Part shown: piece by piece, positions 34,581-43,587 of the stretch | Layout: every line of letters begins with the position of its first letter | Position numbering within the stretch: position 1 is the first letter of the stretch | Origin: Rubrobacter marinus | GTDB taxonomy: Bacteria > Actinomycetota > Rubrobacteria > Rubrobacterales > Rubrobacteraceae | Assembly: GCF_011492965.1 (NCBI RefSeq) | Contig: NZ_CP045121.1 | Coordinates: 2,108,001 to 2,172,000, forward strand | Direction of reading: 5' to 3' | DNA: 64,000 nucleotides | The notes under the pieces: generated by a model | What the model saw: the letters and a program-made list of their open reading frames with translations, nothing else | Database searches by the model: none | What the model was told of the DNA's origin: nothing | Made by a program: the position numbers and the translations under genes

Positions 34581-35666
34581 TTACGGACGTCTCTCGGGCT
34601 GCTCGGGGATGAACGGCTGCCCCTCTACGATTTTACTAACATCCGCGTAGGTTGCGAACACGAAAAGCATGAGAATTAACGCCAGCCCGAACGCCGCGAC
34701 CTTCCCGATCGTCTCGGGCCTGACCGGCCTGCCGATGACCTTCTCCGCCGCGATAAAGAACAGGTGTCCGCCGTCGAGCGGCAGGATCGGCAGCAAGTTA
34801 AAGACGGCGAGGTTCAAGCTGATGAACGCGAGCAGGTTCGCGAAGCTCAAGAGCCCCTGGGACGCCACCGTGCTGCTCACGGAGACCACCCCGATCGGGC
34901 TGGAGACGGAATCGAAGAAGTCGATCCCGCCGGTGACGAGCTGCCCGACGAACCAGCCGAAGAGCCCGATCACCTGTATCGTGCGGCCGACCGCCTCCAC
35001 GAACGCCTCGATGGGCCCGGCCGCGGTCGTGGCGGCCGGCTGTATGCCGACGATGGCCCGCTCCGGGTTTGTCGGGTCCGCCCCGAGCTCCCCGGAGAGC
35101 TCCAGGTCCCGCCCGCCCCGTTCCACGACGAGGTCCACGGGGTCCCCGATCCGCCGGCCGGCCATGATCTCCTGAAACTCGGACCACTCGCCGACGGGCT
35201 CGCCGTATGCGGAGACGATGCGATCCCCCGGCCGCAGCTGGAGCTCCGCGGCGAGCGAGTCCGGGACGACCTCCTCGACGGTCGTCGTGATGCCGGTCGG
35301 CGCGCCGGCCATGTACACCCCGAAGAAGATCACCACCGCCGCCAAAAGGTTCGCGAACGGCCCCGCGAAGATGATCGCGGCCCGCCGCCACGCCGGCTTG
35401 GACGGATAAGCGTTCGGCCCGCGCTCCCCCGTCTCCTCCTCGACGCTCGCCATCCCTTCCATCCCCTCCATCTTGGCGAAGCCACCGAGGAGTATTATGC
35501 GGAAAGAGTAGACCGTCTTGCCGAACTTCTTTTTGAAGATGGCGGGGCCGAAGCCTATGCCGAACTCGGGGACGTGGACGCCCATCGCCTTGGCGACGAG
35601 CATGTGGCCCAGCTCGTGGACGACGACGAGCAGGATCAGGCCGAGCAGGGCGACTACCACGGTCAC
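34581..35666 (-). CDS. rseP: Site-2 protease RseP family
   Basis: 361 residues. Intramembrane zinc metalloprotease that cleaves anti-sigma factors or signal-peptide remnants. Zinc motif HELGH in the first transmembrane helix (VVVHELGHMLVAKAMGV), the PDZ domain (LRPGDRIVSAYGEPVGEW) in the middle, and the second zinc ligand motif LPILPLDGGHLFF near the C terminus. Starts with GTG in a 4-base overlap with dxr (GTGA). The dxr-rseP-ispG order is conserved in actinobacteria. Confidence 0.95.
   Translation of the reverse strand: MTVVVALLGLILLVVVHELGHMLVAKAMGVHVPEFGIGFGPAIFKKKFGKTVYSFRIILLGGFAKMEGMEGMASVEEETGERGPNAYPSKPAWRRAAIIFAGPFANLLAAVVIFFGVYMAGAPTGITTTVEEVVPDSLAAELQLRPGDRIVSAYGEPVGEWSEFQEIMAGRRIGDPVDLVVERGGRDLELSGELGADPTNPERAIVGIQPAATTAAGPIEAFVEAVGRTIQVIGLFGWFVGQLVTGGIDFFDSVSSPIGVVSVSSTVASQGLLSFANLLAFISLNLAVFNLLPILPLDGGHLFFIAAEKVIGRPVRPETIGKVAAFGLALILMLFVFATYADVSKIVEGQPFIPEQPERRP
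35492..35499 (-). repeat. YATAATAC word, copy 7 (rseP)
   Basis: CATAATAC preceded by TTCCG, phase ata-ata-c (FRIILLGGF). Left flank 35401-35460 has 29 C and 13 G; right flank 35521-35580 has 15 C and 21 G. Confidence 0.6.
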
Positions 35667-36810
35667 CGGGCCTCGGCCCCCCGCACGGCGCGCTCCGCCT
35701 CTTCTCGACCCCAGCGGTCCACGCTGGTTATTGACTCCATGCTTTGCATCGCACCGAACTCGGGCACGGTCGAAAGCACCTCCTCGACTACGTCTGCTAT
35801 ACGCAGGAATTCTATCCTGAGGTCAAGGAAAGCCTGGACGGCCACCTCGTTCGCCGCGTTGAGGGCGACCGGATACGCCCCTCCGCGACGCCCCGCCTCG
35901 ATCGCGAGCGGCAGGCAGCGGAAGGCGTCGTTCCGGGGCTCCTCGAAGGTCCAGGTGGACCCGCCGAACGGCACGGCCTCGACGCCGACGTCGGCCCGCT
36001 CCGGGTACAGGACGCCGTACGCAATGGGCAGCCGCATGTCGGGGTTCGCCGCGTGCAGGACGACGGCGCCGTCGTTGAACAGCGCCCCGCCGTGCACGAC
36101 GGACTGCCGGTGCACGACGACCTTCACGGCCTCGTAGGCGACGCCGAAGAGGTGGTGCGCCTCTATCACCTCCAGGCCCTTGTTCATCATCGTCGCCGAG
36201 TCGATCGTGATCTTAGGCCCCATCCGCCAAGTCGGGTGCTTGAGCGCGTCCTCCGGACCGAGCCCCTCCAGGCTCTCCCGACCGAAGAACGGCCCGCCAG
36301 AAGCCGTCAGCAAAACCCCCGAGATCTCCGCCTCAGCCCGCCCCTCCAGACACTGGAAGATCGCCGAATGCTCCGAATCCACGGGTATTATGCGGTTATT
36401 TGCTTCGCTGGCTAGCTTCATGACCCATTCGCCGCCGGTTACGAGGGATTCCTTGTTGGCGAGGGCTACGCGGTTGCCCGTTTCGAGGGCCTTTACGGTG
36501 GCGGCGAGGCCGGCGAAGCCTACGATGGCGTTGAGGACGACGTCCGTGGGGGCTTCGGCGAGGGTCGCGGCGGAGCCGGGTCCGGTGAGGATCTCGGCCC
36601 TCAGGCCGTTCAGGGGGGTCGGGTCGCCGTTCTCGAGGGCGAGGTAGCGCGGAGCGAACTCCTCGGCCTGCTGGCGCAGGACCTTCGCGCTCGAGGAGGC
36701 GGAGAGGCCCACGATCTCGAAGCGGTCGGGGTGGGCGCGGACGACGTCGAGGGCCTGGAGGCCGACGCTGCCGGTGGAGCCGAGGATGGTGAGGCGTTTC
36801 TTTTCTTCGT

Positions 36811-36814
<4 letters not shown>
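35663..36814 (-). CDS. dxr: 1-deoxy-D-xylulose 5-phosphate reductoisomerase
   Basis: 383 residues, normal length. Makes 2-C-methylerythritol 4-phosphate with NADPH. NADPH-binding GSTGSVGLQALDVV near the N terminus, ALANKESLVTGGEWVM, metal-binding IPVDSEHSAIFQCLEG, TASGGPFF, HPTWRMGPKITIDSATMMNKGLEVIEAHHLF. All catalytic residues present. ATG at 36814 in a 4-base overlap with cdsA. Codon choice changes within the gene: C-ending codons before the TATAAT-like word at 36385, G/T-ending after it. Confidence 0.97.
36385..36392 (-). repeat. YATAATAC word, copy 8 (dxr)
   Basis: CATAATAC preceded by ATAACCG, phase ata-ata-c (NRIIP). Left flank 36301-36360 has 26 C and 12 G; right flank 36481-36540 has 14 C and 25 G. 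Confidence 0.65.
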
Positions 36815-37593
<779 letters not shown>

Positions 37594-37607
37594 GCGGTGA
37601 TGGTCCT

Positions 37608-38380
37608 CTAGACCCCGCCGCGGCGCCGGGAGCGGGCAGCGTACGAGGCGATCGCGCGGCGAAACTCCTCGGGGGAGAAGTCCGGCCAGAGCGTCTCGGT
37701 GACGTAGAACTCGGCGTAGGCGATCTGCCAGAGAAGGAAGTTCGAGATCCTCAGCTCCCCGCTCGTGCGGATGAGCAGGTCGATCTCCGGCACCTCCGGG
37801 GCGTACAGGTACGAGGCGAACGTCGCCTCGTCCACCGCGTCGGGGTCGAGGCCGTCCCGGATCATGCGCCGCGCGGCGTCCACGAGCTCCGAGCGCCCCC
37901 CGTAGTTCAGGGCGACGTAGACGTCGATGAGGTCGTTGCCGGAGGTGAGGTCCTCGGCCTCCTCCATGGCCTCGCGGACGTTCTGGGGCAGGTGCTCCCG
38001 CCTCCCCACGAAGCGCAGGCGCGCCCCCCGCTCGTTCAGCTCGGGCACCTTGCTGCGCGCCGTCTCCAGAAAGAGCGACATGAGGGACTCGACCTCGCCC
38101 GAGGGCGGGCCCAGTTCTCGGTGGAGAACGCGTAGAGGGTGAGGGTGCGCACGCCGAGCTCGCCGGCCGCCTCGATCAGGGGGGTGAGCACGGCGACGCC
38201 GGCGCGGTGGCCCGCGGCGCGCGGGAGCCAGCGTGACTTCGCCCAGCGGCCGTTGCCGTCCATGATGATCGCGACGTGGCGGGGCGCCCCCTCCCGCTCT
38301 ATCGGGGTGAGGACGCGCTCGGGAACCTGCGGCCGCGGGGGAGGACCCCCTGCGGCCCTTTTTCGGGCGGGGTTTAGCAG
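37608..38380 (-). CDS. uppS: Undecaprenyl diphosphate synthase, one frameshift, start uncertain
   Basis: Cis-prenyltransferase making the carrier lipid for cell-wall polymers. Motifs: [14 protein letters not shown] (catalytic Asp), [24 protein letters not shown], then after the break [29 protein letters not shown] and [36 protein letters not shown] missing base near 38098-38106 splits the frame between ARP and [14 protein letters not shown]. No ATG/GTG/TTG start fits the N-terminal extension before HVAIIM; the frame is open up to a CTG at 38380 directly after frr. A second small error upstream may hide the start. Confidence 0.9.
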
Positions 38381-38383
38381 GGC

Positions 38384-38944
38384 CTAGACCTCAAGGAGTT
38401 CGGCTTCCTTGTCGGAGAGCGCCGCGTCGATGCGCGACACGTAGCGCTTCGTGAGCTCCTGAAGCTCCGTCTCCGCCCTGCGCTCGTCGTCCTCGGAGAT
38501 CTCGCCCATCTTCACGAGCTCCGTGAGGTCCTTCATCTCGTCGCGGCGGACGTTTCTGACGGAGACCCGGCCCTCCTCGGCCATGCCCCGGGCCCGGCGG
38601 ACAAACTGCTTGCGCCGCTCCTCCGTGAGCTCGGGGACGGGGAGGCGGATGATCTTGCCGTCGTTCTGCGGGTTCAGGCCGACGTCGGCGTTGTCTATCG
38701 CGCGCTCTATCGCCTTGAGGGTGCCGGGATCGAAGGGCGTGACCGTGAGGAGCCTCGGCTCCGGCACGTTCACGTTCGCAACACTCCTCAAGGGCATCCT
38801 CGAGCCGTAGGCGTCGACCTCGACCCGGTCGAGGATGGAGGGGTTGGCCCGGCCGGTCCGGATGGTGCCGAACTCCCGGCGGACGGACTCGACCGCCCCC
38901 TGCATGCGGCGCTCGGCCGCCGTGAGATCTACGATATCCGACAT
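38384..38944 (-). CDS. frr: Ribosome recycling factor
   Basis: 186 residues, normal length. Splits post-termination ribosomes with EF-G. Family motifs: EFGTIRTGRANPSILDRVEVDAYG, LLTVTPFDPGTLKAIERAIDNADVGLNPQNDGKIIRLPVPELTEERR, VRNVRRDEMKDLTEL. ATG at 38944 behind GGAGAG, 3 bases after pyrH. The rpsB-tsf-pyrH-frr-uppS-cdsA order is one of the most conserved in bacteria. Confidence 0.98.
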   Translation of the reverse strand: MSDIVDLTAAERRMQGAVESVRREFGTIRTGRANPSILDRVEVDAYGSRMPLRSVANVNVPEPRLLTVTPFDPGTLKAIERAIDNADVGLNPQNDGKIIRLPVPELTEERRKQFVRRARGMAEEGRVSVRNVRRDEMKDLTELVKMGEISEDDERRAETELQELTKRYVSRIDAALSDKEAELLEV

Positions 38945-38947
38945 GCC

Positions 38948-39757
38948 TTACTCTCCTCCGACCCCGTCCTCCGAGGCACCGTCCGCGCTCCAGACGAGCG
39001 ATCCGACCCGCTCGCCCCGCAGGATCCCGCTCAAATTACCGGGCTTCAGTATATCGAATACGACTATGGGCAGGTTCTCCTCGCGGCACAGCGTCGCCGC
39101 CGTGTGGTCCATGACCGCGAGGTTCTTGGACAGGAGATCGAGGTAGGCGATGCGCTCCAGCCTCTTGGCGTCCGGGTTCGTGCGCGGGTCCTTGTCGTAG
39201 ATACCGTCCACCCTGTTCTTCGCCATGAGCAGCGCGTCCGCCCCGATCTCCAGCGCCCTTAGCGCGGCCCCCGTGTCCGTCGTGAAGAACGGGTTGCCCG
39301 TGCCGGCGGCGAAGATGACCACGCGCCCCTTCTCCAGGTGGCGCATCGCCCTGCGGCGGATGTACGCCTCGGCGACCTCCTGGATCTGGATCGCCGACTG
39401 GACGCGCGTCTGGATCTCGCGGCGCTCCAACGCCGCCTGGAGCGCGAGGGCGTTGATGACGGTGCCGAGCATCGCCATGTAGTCGGCGGTCGCGCTCTCG
39501 ATGCCGAGCTGGTCCGCGACCCCCGAGCCGCGGAAGATGTTCCCGCCGCCGACGACGACCGCGAGCTCGGCCCCCGCCTCGACCGCCTCCTGGACCTGGT
39601 TCGCCGCGACGTCGAGGCTCGCGGGGTCGATGCCGTAGCCGCCGTCGCCGGCGAGGCTCTCGCCAGAGAGCTTGAGGACGACGCGCTTGATCGGGCCGAG
39701 GGGGCCCGGTTCGGCCCCCGTGGCTTTATCTTCCCCTAGCGGAGAGGTCTCCTCCAC
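38948..39757 (-). CDS. pyrH: Uridylate kinase
   Basis: 269 residues, with about 20 extra residues at the N terminus. UMP kinase of the amino acid kinase fold, hexameric, GTP-activated in many bacteria. Motifs: [87 protein letters not shown]. Start GTG at 39757; 19 bases after tsf. The DGGYGID start of homology allows a later start around [11 protein letters not shown]. Confidence 0.96.
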   Translation of the reverse strand: MEETSPLGEDKATGAEPGPLGPIKRVVLKLSGESLAGDGGYGIDPASLDVAANQVQEAVEAGAELAVVVGGGNIFRGSGVADQLGIESATADYMAMLGTVINALALQAALERREIQTRVQSAIQIQEVAEAYIRRRAMRHLEKGRVVIFAAGTGNPFFTTDTGAALRALEIGADALLMAKNRVDGIYDKDPRTNPDAKRLERIAYLDLLSKNLAVMDHTAATLCREENLPIVVFDILKPGNLSGILRGERVGSLVWSADGASEDGVGGE

Positions 39758-39776
39758 GCCTCCCTACTTCCCCGTG

Positions 39777-40364
39777 CTAGAGCTCGTAGCGGACGAACCT
39801 GCGGACGACGATGTTCTCGCCGAGCCTCTGGATCGTCTCCTGGAGCAGGTCCCCGACCGTCTTCCCGGGCTCCTTGACGAAGTCCTGGGTCAGGAGCGCC
39901 CGCTCCTTGACGAACTTGTTGACCCGGCCCTCCACGATCTTCTCCTGGATGTTCTCGGGCTTGCCGGAGTCCTGGGCTTGCTTGCGCGCGATGGAGCGCT
40001 CCTCCTCGACCGCCTCGGCCGGGACGTCGCCCTCGCCGACGGCGAGCGGGTTCATCGACGCCACGTGCAGCGCGACGTTGCGGGCGAACTCCTTGAACTC
40101 CGGCGTCCGGGCGACGAAGTCCGTCTCGCAGTCGACCTCGACGAGGACGCCGAGCTTGCCGTTGAAGTGGATGTACGCCTCGATCAGGCCCTCGTGCGTC
40201 TCGCGCGAGCTCTTCTTGGCCGCGATGGCCTGGCCGCGCTCCCTGAGGACCCTGCGCGCGCCGTCGAGGTCGCCCGAAGACTCCTCCAGCGCCCGCTTGA
40301 CGTCCATCATCCCGGCGGCGGTCTCCTCGCGGAGCTGCTTTATCTTCTCAATGGTGCTCGCCAT
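39777..40364 (-). CDS. tsf: Elongation factor Ts
   Basis: 195 residues, the short form typical of Gram-positive and Thermus-like lineages (one core subdomain). Guanine nucleotide exchange factor for EF-Tu. UBA-like N terminus (IEKIKQLREETAAGMMDVKRALEES), the TDFV exchange motif in VLVEVDCETDFVARTPEF, and the C-terminal GKTVGDLLQETIQRLGENIVVRRFVRYEL. ATG at 40364, 7 bases after rpsB. Confidence 0.97.
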   Translation of the reverse strand: MASTIEKIKQLREETAAGMMDVKRALEESSGDLDGARRVLRERGQAIAAKKSSRETHEGLIEAYIHFNGKLGVLVEVDCETDFVARTPEFKEFARNVALHVASMNPLAVGEGDVPAEAVEEERSIARKQAQDSGKPENIQEKIVEGRVNKFVKERALLTQDFVKEPGKTVGDLLQETIQRLGENIVVRRFVRYEL

Positions 40365-40371
40365 AGGGCTC

Positions 40372-41406
40372 TCAGTTCTCCTCTACGTCGTCCTGCTGCT
40401 TGGTCTCTCTCTGGGCCGCCTGGTTGCTCGTCGGCTCGCCCTGCGGGGCGGGGACGGCGCCCTGCTCGGGGCCGCCCGGGGTCCCCTCCTGGCGCTCGGC
40501 GCTCTGGGCCCCGCGGTAGCTCGTCGTCGGGTCCTCCTCGGGGGCGATCTCGCCCGCCGACTCCACGGGGTCCGCGAGCCCGGTCGGCTGGTCGTCGGAG
40601 AGCCCGCCGTCCTTGGCGGCCTCCGAGAGGGGCTCGTTCGCCCGCTCCTCCGCGACCATCGCCTCCTCGACCGCCGGCGGGACCGGCCGGTCCTCGGACG
40701 GCGTGACCTCCTCGCCGCGGCCCTCCACGATCGCGTCCGTGATGAGGCGCGAGATCAGGTTGATCGAGCGAATGGCGTCGTCGTTGCCGGGGATGACGTA
40801 ATCCACGACGTCGGGGTCGCAGTTCGTGTCCGTCAGCGCGACCACCGGGATCTTGAGCCGGTTGGCCTCCTTGACGAGAAGCTCCTCGCGCTTGGGATCG
40901 ATGACGAAGACCGCGCCCGGGAGGCGCTCCATCTCCGTAAGCCCGGCGAAGTTGCGCCGGAGCTTCTGGTACTCGCGGTTGAGCGCGAACCACTCCCGGC
41001 CCGTCCGCTCCTCCTCGGGGGTGCCGTCGACCCGCTCCATAAGCTGCGTGAAGTACCGGATGCGCGGCTGTATCGTCTGGAAGTTCGTCAGGAGCCCGCC
41101 GATGTACCGCTCCACGACGTAGGGCTGCCCGCCCCTCACCGACTCCTCGGCGAGCGTGAGCTGGGCCTGCTTCTTCGTACCGACGAAGAGGACCTCGCGG
41201 TTGGCCTCCGCGATGCTCCGGACGAAATTCAGCGCCCGGTCCAAGAGATCCAACGTCTGGTCCAGGTCGATGATGTGCACCCCCGCCCGCTGGGCGAAGA
41301 TGTACTTCTTCATCTTGGGGTTCCACCGCTTGGCCTGATGCCCGAAGTGGACGCCGGCCTCGAGAAGCTCCCTGACGCCGACCGCCTGCTGTACCGTACT
41401 CTCCAA
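40372..41406 (-). CDS. rpsB: 30S ribosomal protein S2 with long acidic C-terminal extension
   Basis: 344 residues. The S2 core (residues 1 to about 232) is canonical: ELLEAGVHFGHQAKRWNPKM, FVGTKKQAQ, YVVERYIGGLLTNFQTI, NREYQKLRRNFAGL, PVVALTDTNCDPDVVDYVIPGNDDAIRSI. About 110 further residues are disordered and rich in E, P, Q, S and T (from GEEVTPSEDRPVPP). Start TTG at 41406. The 187-base region upstream holds a likely promoter and a structured leader. Confidence 0.96.
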   Translation of the reverse strand: MESTVQQAVGVRELLEAGVHFGHQAKRWNPKMKKYIFAQRAGVHIIDLDQTLDLLDRALNFVRSIAEANREVLFVGTKKQAQLTLAEESVRGGQPYVVERYIGGLLTNFQTIQPRIRYFTQLMERVDGTPEEERTGREWFALNREYQKLRRNFAGLTEMERLPGAVFVIDPKREELLVKEANRLKIPVVALTDTNCDPDVVDYVIPGNDDAIRSINLISRLITDAIVEGRGEEVTPSEDRPVPPAVEEAMVAEERANEPLSEAAKDGGLSDDQPTGLADPVESAGEIAPEEDPTTSYRGAQSAERQEGTPGGPEQGAVPAPQGEPTSNQAAQRETKQQDDVEEN

Positions 41407-41593
41407 AACCCTTACCTACTCCTTCTTTTCAGGTGGTTTTGCCTCCGCCCGCGCCTCGCAATCCGGCTTGGCAATGAGATGACTCTCCGGACCACCACCT
41501 GGGCCGATCTGAAAAACCGACCCTACGGCGGGCGTGCGTGATCGTTACGACCAAAACTCCGCGAAAGATATTAGCACAGCGCCTACGGGGCTT
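41407..41593 (-). promoter_or_regulatory. rpsB promoter and leader RNA
   Basis: On the - strand TAATAT (41568-41573) is a likely -10; no good -35 is seen. The leader contains CAGGTGGT (about 41484-41491) able to pair with ACCACCTG (about 41431-41438) just before the GAAGGAG ribosome binding site region, enclosing about 45 bases with a CCGG-CCGG inner pairing. Such a structure could allow S2 autoregulation, as known in other bacteria, but the homology is not shown. Confidence 0.4.
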
Positions 41594-42454
41594 CTAGCCG
41601 ATGCTCTGCTGCCAGCCCCCGGAGACGACCGTGGACTCCTTGAGTCGCCCCCTTAGCTTCTCCAGCGCCTTCCGCAGGAGCTGGCTGATCCGGCCCTCCG
41701 TCAGGTTCATCGCCTTGCCGATCTCCTTGAGGGTCAGCCCCTCGTAGAAGTAGAAGGTGGCGACGATCCGCTCCTGGTGCTCGAGCTGGCCTATGGCCTC
41801 CACGAGGTGGGACCGCAGCTCCTCCATGTTCGCCCGGCTCTGGGGGTCGACGGCCGCGGTGTCGACGACGAACGCCCCGTACTCCCCGCCGGGTCCGCCG
41901 TCCACCTCCAGGCGCGCCTCCAGCGAGGCGACCTGTGCGCGGGAGTACTGCTGCAGAAAGGTGCGGTGGTCCTCCAGCTTCGTCCCGAGCTCGCCGGCGA
42001 CCTCGACCTCGGACGGCGGGCGCCGGAGCTCCTGCGTCAGCCTCGTGGTCGCCTGCTCGACCTCCTGCGCGCGCAGGCGAACGCGCCGAGGCACCCAATC
42101 CTGGCTGCGTATCTCGTCGAGGATGGACCAGCGGATCTTGCTCACCGCGTACGACTCGAACTTGGCCTTCTTGCCCGGCCTGTCCGGGTCGTAGGTCTCG
42201 ATCGCGTCGAGGAGGCCCAGGACGCCCCAGGAGATCATGTCCTCCTGGTCTATGGTCCCGGCCGTCATCCGCGCCCCGACGCGGCTGGCGACGTACTTGA
42301 CGAGCGGCGAGTAGTTGACGACGAGCCGGTCCCTGAGCCCGTTGACCTGGCGCTCGACCTCCCTGCGCCTCTCGTCCTCGGGGCCGAGCCTCTCGAGGTC
42401 CTCCTGGAGCTTCCTGTAGCGCTTCCACAGGCGCCCGACGGTCTGTCCGCTCAC
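41594..42454 (-). CDS. whiG: Sigma factor of the FliA/WhiG family
   Basis: 286 residues. Region 2 (NYSPLVKYVASRVGARMTAGTIDQEDMISWGVLGLLDAIETYDP, then FESYAVSKIRWSILDEIR), region 3 (PSEVEVAGELG) and region 4 with helix-turn-helix (TLKEIGKAMNLTEGRISQLLRKALEKL). In streptomycetes WhiG drives sporulation genes and is held by RsiG bound to c-di-GMP; the RsiG-type sequence encoded at 3462 is the candidate partner. No flagellar gene is in the window. The GTG start overlaps the dprA stop (GTGA). In actinobacteria whiG commonly lies between dprA and rpsB, as here. Confidence 0.9.
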   Translation of the reverse strand: MSGQTVGRLWKRYRKLQEDLERLGPEDERRREVERQVNGLRDRLVVNYSPLVKYVASRVGARMTAGTIDQEDMISWGVLGLLDAIETYDPDRPGKKAKFESYAVSKIRWSILDEIRSQDWVPRRVRLRAQEVEQATTRLTQELRRPPSEVEVAGELGTKLEDHRTFLQQYSRAQVASLEARLEVDGGPGGEYGAFVVDTAAVDPQSRANMEELRSHLVEAIGQLEHQERIVATFYFYEGLTLKEIGKAMNLTEGRISQLLRKALEKLRGRLKESTVVSGGWQQSIG

Positions 42455-43587
42455 GCCGTCCCCCCTGCCCGCCCGACCGGGCTCCTGGCGAAGGAGCCGC
42501 CCGCGTCGCGCCTCACGTAGCCCTTGAGCTCCAGCAGCGCGAGCGCGGAGAGAAGCTCGCGCATCCCGATCCCGCAACGCCCCGCTATCGTATCCACCCC
42601 GGTCGGCTCGAAGCCTACCCCCATCAGCGCCGCCCTCTCGTGTTCCGGCAACCCGGGGTCGACGGGCAAACCCTCCGTCCCCGCGCCGCCGTTCCCGGCC
42701 GGCCTCAACGGCTCCTGGGCGGGGGGCGCGACGGAGTCGGCGAACTCGTCGATGTCCCAGAGCACCCCCGCGCCGTCGGCGAGGAGCTTGTTCGACCCGC
42801 GGCACTCGTCGAAGCCTATGGGGCCCGGCACCGCCCACACGTCCCGCCCGGCGTCCGCCGCGTGGCGGGCCGTGATCAAGGACCCGCTCTGCTCCGGTGC
42901 CTCTACCACCACTACGCACGCCGAGAGGCCCGAGATCACGCGGTTGCGCGCCGGGAACCTCCACCGCAGGGGCGGCTCCCCGAGCCCGTACTCGGAGACA
43001 ATCCCCCCGGACTCCCTCACGAGCCCGAAGAGCTTGCGATGGCTCCTCGGATACACCCCGTCGATGCCGCAGCCGAGCACCCCGACCGTCGTCCCGCCGG
43101 CCTCCAGCGCGCCCTCGTGCGCCGCCGCGTCCACGCCGAGCGCGAGCCCGCTGACCACGCAAGCCCCACGCTCGGCGAGCGCCCTCCCGAGCGCCCGCGC
43201 CGCGTCGAGGGCGGTGGCGGACGCCTTGCGCGAGCCGACGATCGCGACGGCCGGTCCCTCCGGCAGCCCCCCGCCCACGAACAGCGCCGGCGGGGGATCC
43301 GGGGCCTCCGCCAGGCTCTCCGGGTAGTCCGCGTCGGCCAGCGTGACCGCCCGGTACCCCTTCTCCCCGAGGCGCGCCCGCACGCCCCCGGCGTCGAAGC
43401 CGTCCCGAAGCTCCTCTAGAGCCCCCCGCACCTTCGCGCTCACGCGGAGCGCGGCGGCGAGCTCGCCCGGCGGCATCTGCAAGACGCCCTCCGGCGCGAG
43501 ACCGTTCATGCGAGCCACGACGCTCGTGCCGGCCCTCGCCTGCAGGAGCGAGAGGAAGAGGTAGGCGTCGGAGGCGCTAGGAGTCAA
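42451..43587 (-). CDS. dprA: DNA-processing protein DprA
   Basis: 378 residues. Loads RecA onto incoming single-stranded DNA in transformation. Rossmann-type domain with the motifs YPESLAEAPDPPPALFVGG, AIVGSRKASATALDAARALG, VVSGLALGVDAAAHEGAL, VGVLGCGIDGVYPRSHRKLF, PPLRWRFPARNRVISGLS and EQSGSLITARHAADAGRDVWAVPGPI. A C-terminal winged helix (EPTGVDTIAGRCGIGMRELLSALALLELKGYVRRDAGG) is present. Start GTG/TTG-type at 43587, overlapping comM by 11 bases. Confidence 0.95.
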   Translation of the reverse strand: MTPSASDAYLFLSLLQARAGTSVVARMNGLAPEGVLQMPPGELAAALRVSAKVRGALEELRDGFDAGGVRARLGEKGYRAVTLADADYPESLAEAPDPPPALFVGGGLPEGPAVAIVGSRKASATALDAARALGRALAERGACVVSGLALGVDAAAHEGALEAGGTTVGVLGCGIDGVYPRSHRKLFGLVRESGGIVSEYGLGEPPLRWRFPARNRVISGLSACVVVVEAPEQSGSLITARHAADAGRDVWAVPGPIGFDECRGSNKLLADGAGVLWDIDEFADSVAPPAQEPLRPAGNGGAGTEGLPVDPGLPEHERAALMGVGFEPTGVDTIAGRCGIGMRELLSALALLELKGYVRRDAGGSFARSPVGRAGGTA

